Shown: one piece after another, positions 1 to 6,822 of the stretch
Layout of the letters: every line of letters starts with the position of its first letter
How positions within the stretch are numbered: position 1 is the stretch's first letter
DNA from: an uncultured beta proteobacterium
GTDB taxonomy: Bacteria > Pseudomonadota > Gammaproteobacteria > Burkholderiales > SG8-39
NCBI GenBank assembly: GCA_903868285.1
Contig: CAIPUP010000035.1
Location: forward strand, 1-6,822
Direction: 5' to 3'
DNA length: 6,822 nucleotides
The notes under the pieces: generated by a model
The model's input: only the letters and a program-made list of their open reading frames with translations
Database searches by the model: none
What the model was told of the DNA's origin: nothing
Made by a program: the position numbers and the translations under genes

Positions 1-1007
1 CGCGGCGTGACGTTGTAGGCGCCCTCGGTCGTCACGCGCTGGGCATCGCCACCGGCGGGCGATACCCGGTAAATCTGTGGACTGCCACCACGATCGGATG
101 TGAAGTAGATGCTGCGGCCATCGGGTGAAAACACCGGCTCGGTATCAATCGCCGTACTGCTCATCAGGCGACGCAAACCAGAGCCATCGGCATTGATCAG
201 AAAAATCTGCGAACCACCTTCGCGCGACAGCACCACCGCCAGTTGTCGTCCATCAGGGGACCAGGACGGGGCGCTGTTCGAGCCACGGAAGTTGGCGACC
301 GGTATCTGCCGTCCGCTACCCAGATCCTGCACGAATACCACGGGCTTCTTGGACTGGAACGAGACGTAGGCCAGGCGACTGCCATCGGGCGACCAGGCGG
401 GCGAAATGATGGGCTCGGCCGAAGCCAGCGCAGTCAGTGCGTTCTGGCCATCGGCATCGGCAACCTTGAGCTCGAAGCGTCCGGCCTGCTTTACCACATA
501 GGCCACGCGGGTGCTGAACACACCGCGCTCGCCAGTGAGGGTTTCATAGATGACATCAGCAATCTGATGCGCGGTGCGACGCACCTGCTGCGCACCAAAG
601 GTGTAGGCCAGCCCGGCCAGCTGGGTCTGCTTTTGCACGTCCAGCAGGCGAAAACGCACTTCGAACCGCCCGTCTGGCAGACGCTGCGCAGCGCCGATCA
701 GAATGGCATCGGCATTGCGCCCTTTCCAATCCTGAAAATTGACCTGACTTTGATCGCCAGGCTGGCTGCTCAGACCGCCAGCGTAGAGCATACGAAAGCG
801 GCCGCTGCGCGCCAGATCGGCCTCGATGACATCGGTCATCGACTGCGGCAGCTGTGACTCACCAGCGAACTGCAATACCGCGATCGGGATCTGATTGGCG
901 TCGCCACCGCGAATGTCGATCACCAGCTGTGCCTGCAACGGCAACGCCAGCAGCATCAATACGGCAGCGAGCAGACCACGCCAATGGAGAGGGAAAATAC
1001 GGTTCAT
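1..1007 (-). CDS. tolB: TolB, periplasmic beta-propeller of the Tol-Pal system (3' end cut off by window)
   Basis: TolB is a periplasmic protein that binds TolA with its N-terminus and Pal with its propeller, linking the inner-membrane motor to the outer membrane. The frame is open from ATG at 1007 to base 1, giving about 335 residues of a family usually near 430, so the last blades lie outside the window. Residues 1-26 look like a Sec signal peptide: Arg3 and Arg10, a hydrophobic run LLAAVLMLLALPL, and likely cleavage after LQA. An N-terminal alpha/beta domain follows to about residue 165. Propeller blades are then marked by WSPDGSRLAYVS (W205), WSPDGRQLAVV (W249) and FSPDGRSIYFTSD (F293), spaced exactly 44 residues apart. 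The start lies 49 bases after the tolA stop with only a weak ribosome site (TAGGCGA). Identity is very secure; only the missing C-terminus is unknown. Confidence 0.97.
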   Translation of the reverse strand, partial: MNRIFPLHWRGLLAAVLMLLALPLQAQLVIDIRGGDANQIPIAVLQFAGESQLPQSMTDVIEADLARSGRFRMLYAGGLSSQPGDQSQVNFQDWKGRNADAILIGAAQRLPDGRFEVRFRLLDVQKQTQLAGLAYTFGAQQVRRTAHQIADVIYETLTGERGVFSTRVAYVVKQAGRFELKVADADGQNALTALASAEPIISPAWSPDGSRLAYVSFQSKKPVVFVQDLGSGRQIPVANFRGSNSAPSWSPDGRQLAVVLSREGGSQIFLINADGSGLRRLMSSTAIDTEPVFSPDGRSIYFTSDRGGSPQIYRVSPAGGDAQRVTTEGAYNVTP

Positions 1008-1056
1008 TGATTCGCCTAGCGGACGACCAAACAAGTCGGGGAGGCCATTCTAGCCG

Positions 1057-1983
1057 TCATTCCCGGGGTGTGAAGTTCAAGCGCAGCTCACGCACAAACA
1101 GCTCCGGACGCTCCGGGCGCGGCAGCGGCTGCGATTTCAGGATGGCGCGCAACACCGCTTCGTCATAACCGCGATGACCGGACGACTTCACCAGACGCGG
1201 CTCGCCCAGCACTTCACCGGTAGGCAGTTGCACCACGTCAAACACCGCCTCCGGGTTGCCACTGATATCCGGCGGCACCACGATGTTGGCCTTGATCTTG
1301 GCCCGAATACGCGCCTGGTACTCGGCCGACTGGCGGGCCGAATTTCCCGTCAAGGCGCCCTCACGCTGCGGCGCTGCCGTATTGCCGGATGGCGACGGGG
1401 ATGCGGCTGCATCGGCCCTGGGTCGGTCGCGCTGCACCGCGCTCATCTCCCGCGCCAGCTGTTCTTTCATCTGCTGATCGAGATCGAAGCGCAGATCGTC
1501 TTTGCGATCGGCTTTCTTATCGACTGTCTTGTCGGCCTTTTTATCCGCCTTTTTGTCCGCTTTCTTGTCCTGCTTTTTGTCGATGGCTTTATCGGCCTTC
1601 TTGAGCGCGATGTCCGGCTTCGGCGCTGGCTTGGGCTCAGGCTCGGCAACCGGCTTGTTCACTGGCTGCGGCGCAGGCCGGGGCGGCGGTGCTGGCGGCG
1701 GGGGCGGGGGCGGAGGCTCCTCGACCACCGGCGCAGGCTCGGCCTGATCGGCCGACACGGTTGCCGGCGGCAGCTGCGCACCCCACAACTCCACCACCAC
1801 GGTATCTGGCGGCTTGGTGCTCCAGCGCAGACCGAACACCAGAAACAACGCCAAGAGCAGATGCACCAGCAGCGCCAGCGCAACCGATGGCCACAGCCCC
1901 GGCTCGGCCATCGGACGCAAAAAGCCCGGCGGCAACATGGCCGCTGCTGCGATTGCAGACCGTCGCATGGGCGATTGGCTCAT
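1057..1983 (-). CDS. tolA: TolA, inner-membrane-anchored energy transducer of Tol-Pal
   Basis: TolA is anchored by one N-terminal helix to TolQ-TolR and spans the periplasm to contact TolB and Pal. From ATG at 1983 it has 308 residues, short next to the roughly 420 of E. coli. Order: cytoplasmic N-terminus 1-30; membrane helix about 31-53 (VALALLVHLLLALFLVFGL); proline-rich segment about 83-123 with eight consecutive prolines at 90-97; nine KKAD-type tetrads at 128-163; a charged then Ser/Ala/Pro-rich stretch; and a TonB/TolA-like C-terminal domain about 222-306 (IRAKIKANIVVPPDISGNP, GYDEAVLRAILKS). The frame can be extended to a GTG at 2079, but that would overlap tolR by 50 bases and adds residues unlike a TolA N-terminus. 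The ATG at 1983 is preferred although its ribosome site is weak (TTGAG). It begins 46 bases after tolR. Confidence 0.94.
   Translation of the reverse strand: MSQSPMRRSAIAAAAMLPPGFLRPMAEPGLWPSVALALLVHLLLALFLVFGLRWSTKPPDTVVVELWGAQLPPATVSADQAEPAPVVEEPPPPPPPPAPPPRPAPQPVNKPVAEPEPKPAPKPDIALKKADKAIDKKQDKKADKKADKKADKTVDKKADRKDDLRFDLDQQMKEQLAREMSAVQRDRPRADAAASPSPSGNTAAPQREGALTGNSARQSAEYQARIRAKIKANIVVPPDISGNPEAVFDVVQLPTGEVLGEPRLVKSSGHRGYDEAVLRAILKSQPLPRPERPELFVRELRLNFTPRE
1495..1602 (-). repeat. Nine 12-base units encoding KKAD-type tetrads in TolA
   Basis: Within tolA, residues 128-163 form nine four-residue units: KKAD, KAID, KKQD, KKAD, KKAD, KKAD, KTVD, KKAD, RKDD. Aspartate falls on every fourth residue. 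The underlying 12-base units differ at synonymous positions (AAG/AAA, GCC/GCG, GAC/GAT), so the pattern is kept at protein level rather than being a fresh DNA expansion. The coding strand here is purine-rich compared with the surrounding gene. It probably forms part of the extended periplasmic linker of TolA. Confidence 0.9.
1693..1716 (-). repeat. Eight-proline run in TolA (G-rich on + strand)
   Basis: Codons CCT CCG CCC CCG CCC CCG CCG CCA encode residues 90-97, eight prolines in a row, followed by APPPRP. On the + strand this gives a G-rich tract with two adjacent five-G runs (1700-1704 and 1706-1710) and a four-G run at 1680-1683. The proline-rich segment is probably an extended spacer between the membrane helix and the KKAD array. 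Confidence 0.9.
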
Positions 1984-2029
1984 GGCTGACTCAAGCTGGT
2001 TTCGTTTCCATATCAACGCGGATGGGTGA

Positions 2030-2446
2030 TCAGCGCTGGGCTGGCTTGACCAGCAAGCCAACACGCTGGATCTGCGCACGCTGCAGTTCGTCCATCACCT
2101 TCAGCACCGCCTCGTAACGCACATCCTTGTCGGCCGCGATCACCACCGGTTGCTCCGGGGTCTTTTGCTGGCGCTGCTGCAGCACCTGCACCAGTTGCGG
2201 CATGGTGATGCCGCGTTCACTGACCTGGGCGTTCGGATTGCTCTCGCGCAGCAACATCGACTGATCAGCCTTGATCACCACCTCAAGTGGTGCCAGCGGC
2301 GCCTGCGAAGACTTGCCGACACTGGGCAATTCGATCAGGCCGGGGTTGGCCATGGGTGCGGTCACCATGAAGATCACCAGCAACACCAGCATCACGTCGA
2401 TATACGGCACAACGTTGATCTGGTTCATCATCTTGCGCTGACGCAT
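2030..2446 (-). CDS. tolR: TolR, ExbD/TolR-family membrane proton-channel subunit
   Basis: TolR pairs with TolQ in the inner membrane; proton flow through the TolQ-TolR complex drives TolA. The 138-residue protein is typical of the ExbD/TolR family. A short cytoplasmic N-terminus (MRQRKMMNQINVVPYID) leads into one membrane helix at about 15-33. Asp17 in the YIDVMLVLLVIFMVTAP motif corresponds to the conserved proton-carrying aspartate (Asp23 in E. coli). A periplasmic domain fills the rest, with family segments LIELPSVGK (38-45), VVIKADQSM and VVIAADKDVRYEAVLKVMD (101-119). ATG at 2446 is two bases after the tolQ stop and is served by GGAG inside the tolQ 3' end (GGAGCTAGCCATG), so the two genes are very likely co-translated. 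The N-terminus is slightly short but complete. Confidence 0.97.
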   Translation of the reverse strand: MRQRKMMNQINVVPYIDVMLVLLVIFMVTAPMANPGLIELPSVGKSSQAPLAPLEVVIKADQSMLLRESNPNAQVSERGITMPQLVQVLQQRQQKTPEQPVVIAADKDVRYEAVLKVMDELQRAQIQRVGLLVKPAQR

Positions 2447-2448
2447 GG

Positions 2449-3132
2449 CTAGCTCCGTGCCGCCTGGCGTTGCAGGATGTTGGAGAACTCCTCCATGAAA
2501 CTCTCGAAGCGCACCGACAACCGGTCGACGTCATGTGCAAAACGGTTATAGGCCACCACCGCAGGGATGGCGGCAAACAGGCCAATGGCAGTGGCCACCA
2601 GCGCTTCGGCGATGCCCGGCGCAACCGCCGAGAGCGTGGCCTGCTGCACATTGGCCAGGCCACGGAAGGAATGCATGATGCCCCACACCGTGCCCAGCAG
2701 ACCGACATAGGGGCTGACCGAACCGACCGAAGCCAGGAATGCCAGATGCGACTCCAGCCCGTCCATCTCGCGCTGATAGGTGGCGCGCATGGCACGACGC
2801 GCACCATCGACCGCTGCAGTTGGCTCCACTGCGCGCTGACCACGCACCTTGAGAAACTCGCGAAAGCCGGCTTCGAAGATGCGCTCCAGACTGCCAGTGG
2901 AATGCCGGTGATTGACCGCGCTCTGATACAGCGCATTGAGGTCCGATCCGCTCCAGAAGTCGCGCTCGAACTGCTCGGTCTTGATGCGCGCCTGACGGAT
3001 GGCGAAGATCTTGCGGAATATAAAAAACCAGGACATGAAGGACACCGACAGCAGCAGTGCCATCACCAGTTGCACGATGACACTGGCATTCCAGATCAGC
3101 GACAACATCGACATATCGTGGGTGACATTCAT
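2449..3132 (-). CDS. tolQ: TolQ, MotA/TolQ/ExbB-family proton-channel subunit
   Basis: TolQ forms the multimeric inner-membrane stator around TolR and energises TolA. The 227 residues match the family size. There are three membrane helices: about 14-38, 132-156 and 171-195. The large cytoplasmic loop lies between helices 1 and 2. Hallmark motifs are GSVSPYVGLLGTVWGIMHSF (137-156) with Thr148, and GIAEALVATAIGLFAAIPAV (173-192) with Thr181; these threonines correspond by motif to Thr145 and Thr178 of E. coli TolQ, which line the proton path. ATG at 3132 has a good ribosome site, AGGAAG eight bases upstream. It begins 12 bases after the ybgC stop and ends two bases before tolR, as expected for one operon. 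An internal Met7 start is possible but less well placed. Confidence 0.98.
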   Translation of the reverse strand: MNVTHDMSMLSLIWNASVIVQLVMALLLSVSFMSWFFIFRKIFAIRQARIKTEQFERDFWSGSDLNALYQSAVNHRHSTGSLERIFEAGFREFLKVRGQRAVEPTAAVDGARRAMRATYQREMDGLESHLAFLASVGSVSPYVGLLGTVWGIMHSFRGLANVQQATLSAVAPGIAEALVATAIGLFAAIPAVVAYNRFAHDVDRLSVRFESFMEEFSNILQRQAARS

Positions 3133-3144
3133 GAGCCTGACTTC

Positions 3145-3584
3145 CTATTGTTTTAAAAAAATCTGACGACGCAAGCCGTCGGGCATGGGCGCCGGACGAA
3201 AATCCGCGGCTCGCAGGCAGGCGATGCGGACCTCGGCCGCGCAACGCAACTGCCCCTGGCACAAGGCCTCCTGCGCCAGATCGACATAGCTGCGCGCCAC
3301 ACGCTGCGGCCGCACGCTCACCGATAGCTGTTCATCCAGCCGCGCCGGCGCAACAAAATCGAGTAGCGCACGCCGCACCACGAACATCAGACCCTCATCC
3401 TGCTTGAGGGTTTCCTGCTGCAAGCCGAGACTGCGCAACCACTCGGTGCGGGCACGCTCGAAAAAGCGCAGGTAGTTAGCGTAGTAGACGATGCCACCGC
3501 TGTCGGTGTCTTCGTAATACACCCGCACCGGCCAGACAAAACCGGGCTGCGCCTGCGCTGCGATCGACAATCCGGCACGCTCCA

Positions 3585-3585
<1 letters not shown>
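3145..3585 (-). CDS. ybgC: YbgC-type hotdog acyl-CoA thioesterase of the tol-pal operon
   Basis: YbgC is a small cytoplasmic 4-hydroxybenzoyl-CoA-thioesterase-like hotdog enzyme that hydrolyses acyl-CoA substrates and sits at the head of most tol-pal operons. The 146 residues carry the family signature YYEDTDSGGIVYYANYLRFF (24-43) followed by ERARTEWLR. Asp28 aligns with the catalytic aspartate (Asp18 in H. influenzae and E. coli). The position that is His25 in E. coli (VVYHASY) is Tyr35 here. The start is the ATG at 3585, whose A is also the last base of the ruvB TGA stop (TGATG); AAGGA lies six bases upstream. A TTG one codon earlier (3588) is possible but unnecessary. The last codons run through an AT-rich tract unlike the rest of the gene. 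Physiological substrate cannot be told from sequence. Confidence 0.95.
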
Positions 3586-4667
<1,082 letters not shown>

Positions 4668-4692
4668 ATTCGTTCGCCAGTTTGGTTTGCCG

Positions 4693-4714
4693 GGTGGGTG
4701 TGGCAGGTGGGTGT
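4693..4714 (-). repeat. Short direct repeat in the ruvA-ruvB gap
   Basis: The 54-base gap between ruvA and ruvB contains ggtgggtgt twice on the + strand (4693-4701 and 4706-4714), read as ACACCCACC on the transcribed sense strand. The surrounding RNA would be C-rich and G-poor. No function is evident, and no promoter or terminator is recognisable in this gap. Confidence 0.6.
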
Positions 4715-4721
4715 AACAGAC

Positions 4722-5303
4722 TCAGGCCCGCGCCAGCAACTTCAGCGCCTGGCGTATGCCCTCGGACACCGACAGCCCCTCAGGCAGGGCCTTGACCGCG
4801 CCCTGCGCTTCCTTGTCGCTATAGCCGAGCCCGAGCAGCGCATTGATGACGTCGCTGCGCGCCGGCAGCGTACGCTCACCAGCCACCGCACCCGACAATT
4901 CATCACCCAGCTTGCCCTTGAGCTCCAGCAACAGGCGCTCGGCGGTTTTCTTGCCAATACCAGGCACCTTCACCAGCCGGCCGCTCTCTTGCAGCGCCAC
5001 CGCCTGCACCAGTTCAGCCACCGACAGTCCGGACAGCAAGGCCAGCGCAATGCGCGCCCCGACCCCGGAGATGCGTATCAGCTGACGGAAGGCCCGCCGC
5101 TCATCCTCGCTGCCAAAGCCAAACAATAACTGCGCATCTTCACGCACCACCATATGCACATGCAGACTGACCGATTGCCCGATGACCGGCAGGTTGTAGA
5201 AGGTGCTCATCGGCACTTCGATCTCATAGCCCACGCCATTGACATCGATCAGCAGCTGCGGCGGATTCTTCTCCAGCAAGACGCCGGCGATGCGCCCGAT
5301 CAT
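4722..5303 (-). CDS. ruvA: RuvA, Holliday-junction-binding subunit
   Basis: RuvA tetramers bind the four-way junction in square-planar form and recruit RuvB. The 193 residues match the family. Domain I (1-63) is the OB fold beginning MIGRIAGVLLE and contains the acidic pin Glu55-Asp56 in VVREDAQLLFGF. Domain II has two helix-hairpin-helix motifs, SGVGARIAL (79-87) and PGIGKKTAE (114-122). A linker around 134-148 leads to domain III (about 149-193: DVINALLGLGYSDKEA), the RuvB contact. ATG at 5303 overlaps the ruvC stop by four bases (ATGA), with GGGAGG just upstream inside ruvC, so translation is probably coupled. All key residues are present. Confidence 0.98.
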   Translation of the reverse strand: MIGRIAGVLLEKNPPQLLIDVNGVGYEIEVPMSTFYNLPVIGQSVSLHVHMVVREDAQLLFGFGSEDERRAFRQLIRISGVGARIALALLSGLSVAELVQAVALQESGRLVKVPGIGKKTAERLLLELKGKLGDELSGAVAGERTLPARSDVINALLGLGYSDKEAQGAVKALPEGLSVSEGIRQALKLLARA

Positions 5304-5848
5304 CCCAGCCTCCCGTTGCGCAGTTGCAGACCACGCGTGGGCAGCGCACCCAGACCCTGTCCGGCATGGGCATGGCAGATGGCGCAGGCCAGGGCATCGG
5401 CCGCATCCGCACCCGGCAGTGCCGGCAATCGCAATAGTCGTTTCACCATTTCCTGTACCTGTTCCTTGCTGGCATTGCCCTTGCCCACCACCGCCTGCTT
5501 GATTTGCAAGGCGGTGTATTCAGTCAACTCGATATCGCTGTCGACCACAGCGCAGATCGCTGCGCCGCGTGCCTGGCCCAGCGCCAGCGTCGATTGTGGA
5601 TTGACGTTGACAAAGACCTTCTCCATCGCCACCTGCTGCGGCGCATAGGTGGCAATCACCTCACGCACGCCATCCAGGATGGTCTTGAGCCGTGGCGCCA
5701 GAGCTTCGCTGCCGTCCTTGCGCTGGGTGCTGACACAGCCGCTGGCAATGTATTGCAGGCGCGAGCCGGTCTTCTCCAGCACACCGAATCCGGTGAAGCG
5801 CAATCCCGGATCAATACCCAGTATGCGCACGGTCGGAGCCGCGCTCAT
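5300..5848 (-). CDS. ruvC: RuvC, crossover-junction endodeoxyribonuclease
   Basis: RuvC is the dimeric RNase H-fold nuclease that resolves Holliday junctions made accessible by RuvAB. From ATG at 5848 it has 182 residues (E. coli 173). The four catalytic acids are present: Asp13 in RILGIDPGLRFTGFG, Glu76 in VAMEKVFVNVNPQS, and Asp148 and Asp151 in GADAADALACAICH. The loop NPQSTLALGQARGA is also typical. The start is uncertain: an in-frame ATG at 5872 would add eight residues (MPCSDRSR) not typical of the family, and neither start has a well-spaced ribosome site (AGCAGG abuts the 5848 ATG). A perfect TATAAT lies 38 bases upstream of the chosen start. ruvA follows with a four-base overlap. Confidence 0.97.
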   Translation of the reverse strand: MSAAPTVRILGIDPGLRFTGFGVLEKTGSRLQYIASGCVSTQRKDGSEALAPRLKTILDGVREVIATYAPQQVAMEKVFVNVNPQSTLALGQARGAAICAVVDSDIELTEYTALQIKQAVVGKGNASKEQVQEMVKRLLRLPALPGADAADALACAICHAHAGQGLGALPTRGLQLRNGRLG

Positions 5849-5886
5849 CCTGCTGCGGTCGCTGCAAGGCATTGATTCATCGAGCG

Positions 5887-5892
5887 ATTATA
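5887..5892 (-). promoter_or_regulatory. Candidate -10 box (TATAAT) upstream of ruvC
   Basis: The minus strand reads CCCTATAATCGCTCGATG, a perfect sigma-70 -10 hexamer that overlaps the TAA stop of the transporter gene. A start of transcription about seven bases downstream would fall near 5880. The -35 region is poor: with a 16-base spacer the hexamer is ATGGCG, and there is no extended TGn element. It could be an internal promoter for the ruv-tol cluster, perhaps activator-dependent, or chance. Confidence 0.3.
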
Positions 5893-6799
5893 GGGCCTGC
5901 CTGCGTACCGCCATGGCCACACCGGCCACCGTCACCGCCATGCCCAGCATGGCCAGCCCGCCCATGCGCTCGCCAATGGCAAACCAGGTCATCAAGGCGG
6001 TGACCGGCGGGATGAGATAGAACAGGCTGGCCACGCGCGCCGCCTGCGCACCGCGAAACATGGCATGCATCAGGGTGTAGAGCAGCACCGACATGCACGA
6101 CATGTAAAACAGCGAGAGATTGAACGGCAGCGAGAAGTCGGCGTCAAAGCCCTCGAACAGCAACATCGCCAAACCAGCAAACAGCGTTGCCGCCAGCAAT
6201 TGCACTGCGCTGCCGGCCAGCAGGTCCATTTGCCCGCAGCAACGCTTTTGCCAGATGGTGCCCAGGGTGAGGCTGACCATGCCCAGCAGCACCAGGGCAG
6301 CGTCCAGCGGTGAGCGCCAGTCAAAGGCGATGCGATCCGAGAGCACCATCACCACCCCGAGCAGGCCGACCAACAGCCCCAGCCACTGCCGCAGCCCGGC
6401 ACGCTCGCCCAGCAACCAGCCGGCCAGCACCGCCGTCAAGAGCGGCTGCAAGGCGCCGATCAGCGCCACCAGCGCGGCCGGAAAGCCATGATCCATGACC
6501 CAGAAATTCGGCGTGAGATAGATGGCGTGCTGCAACAGGCCCGCCACTACGATGTGCCCGATCAGTCTTGGCTGATGCGGCCATTTCGCGCGCAGCGCCA
6601 ACGCGATGAGGCACATCATCAAGGCCGCCAGCGCGAAGCGCAGGAACACATAGCTGAGCGCACCACTATGCGACAAGCCGATCTTGGCGGCGATGAAGCC
6701 GGCACTCCACAACAGCACGAACAGTGCCGGGATCAGCGCCGGTAACAGTACCGGCAACAGCAACGACACCCTGCTCGGAATCAGGCGCATCAAGCCCAT
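5888..6799 (-). CDS. EamA/DMT-superfamily inner-membrane transporter, substrate unknown
   Basis: The 303-residue protein is almost wholly hydrophobic, with about ten predicted membrane helices arranged as two homologous halves, as in the EamA branch of the drug/metabolite transporters. The first half opens with LLWSAGFIAAKIGL (29-42) and closes with GALQPLLTAVLAGWLLGERA (115-134). The second closes with the matching FYLIPPVTALMTWFAIGERM (260-279). The paired GER motifs (131-133, 276-278) show the internal duplication. Such proteins export metabolites or amino acids, but substrate cannot be read from sequence. The start is provisional: ATG at 6799 and ATG at 6790 are both possible, neither has a clear ribosome site, and the frame stays open upstream to the window edge. 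The stop lies 39 bases before the preferred ruvC start, on the same strand. This gene is not part of the usual ruv-tol set. Confidence 0.9.
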   Translation of the reverse strand: MGLMRLIPSRVSLLLPVLLPALIPALFVLLWSAGFIAAKIGLSHSGALSYVFLRFALAALMMCLIALALRAKWPHQPRLIGHIVVAGLLQHAIYLTPNFWVMDHGFPAALVALIGALQPLLTAVLAGWLLGERAGLRQWLGLLVGLLGVVMVLSDRIAFDWRSPLDAALVLLGMVSLTLGTIWQKRCCGQMDLLAGSAVQLLAATLFAGLAMLLFEGFDADFSLPFNLSLFYMSCMSVLLYTLMHAMFRGAQAARVASLFYLIPPVTALMTWFAIGERMGGLAMLGMAVTVAGVAMAVRRQAL

Positions 6800-6822
6800 C
6801 CGTAGCGGGCGTGCCTCACGCA

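Noticed and set aside
1008..1062. Possible weak hairpin (GGGA ... TCCC with inner GGC ... GCC on the minus strand) in the tolA-tolB gap, considered as a terminator
   Set aside because: The stem is broken, the loop long, and no T-run follows; tolA and tolB are expected to be co-expressed.
1174..1989. 271-codon open frame on the + strand antisense to nearly all of tolA
   Set aside because: Its product is dominated by Arg, His, Gly and Leu in the pattern expected from reading the complement of Pro/Lys/Ala-rich coding DNA; it has no recognisable domain, and tolA in the same place is certain.
1991..2011. Six-codon ORF (METKPA) between tolR and tolA
   Set aside because: It has no ribosome site, does not couple to the tolA start, and is short enough to be chance.
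1984..2079. 32-residue N-terminal extension of tolA from a GTG start
   Set aside because: It would overlap tolR by 50 bases, uses a GTG, and its residues read as out-of-frame tolR; the ATG at 1983 gives a normal TolA N-terminus.
2470..3156. 228-codon + strand open frame antisense to tolQ
   Set aside because: It mirrors tolQ almost exactly in extent and has shadow-like Gln/His/Arg composition; long antisense frames are expected in GC-rich genes.
2546..3262. 238-codon minus-strand open frame overlapping ybgC and tolQ in another frame
   Set aside because: It is Cys/Arg/Gly-rich and unlike any family I know. It is kept only as the hypothetical product of the slippery-site finding, not as a gene.

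Overview
This window is a nearly gapless block of chromosomal housekeeping genes, all on the minus strand. It reads, right to left in transcription order: an EamA/DMT-type membrane transporter, ruvC, ruvA, ruvB, ybgC, tolQ, tolR, tolA and the first three quarters of tolB. tolB runs off the left edge, where pal would be expected next. No RNA gene, mobile element, CRISPR array or phage-like gene is visible, and no gene-free stretch exceeds about 55 bases.

The DNA is GC-rich and the proteins are those of a Gram-negative proteobacterium: the outer-membrane-linked Tol system is present and the ruvCAB-ybgC-tolQRAB order is the classical proteobacterial one. By memory of the families, the RuvB sequence, the TolR N-terminus and the TonB-like TolA C-terminus look most like Betaproteobacteria, although the gene order is also standard in Gammaproteobacteria such as Pseudomonas. 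The placement is therefore an inference, and the genus cannot be named.

Region by region: 5888-6799 is a ten-helix drug/metabolite transporter. 4722-5848 holds ruvC and ruvA, joined by an ATGA overlap. 3585-4667 is ruvB, which follows ruvA after 54 bases and is coupled to ybgC by a TGATG overlap. 2030-3585 holds ybgC, tolQ and tolR with gaps of 12 and 2 bases. 1057-1983 is a short tolA with a polyproline segment and a KKAD tetrad array. 1-1007 is 5' tolB. The one strong promoter-like element is a perfect TATAAT overlapping the transporter stop codon, just upstream of ruvC.

Functionally there are two modules. RuvA and RuvB form the Holliday-junction branch-migration motor and RuvC resolves the junction. 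TolQ and TolR form the proton-driven inner-membrane motor that acts through TolA on periplasmic TolB and Pal to keep the outer membrane constricted at division; YbgC is the cytoplasmic thioesterase that usually accompanies it. I see no undescribed system here. What merits a second look is small-scale: the ruvC start region with a possible short upstream ORF, the unusual TolA linker, a hairpin pair in the ruvB 3' end, and an AT-rich slippery-like junction between ybgC and tolQ.
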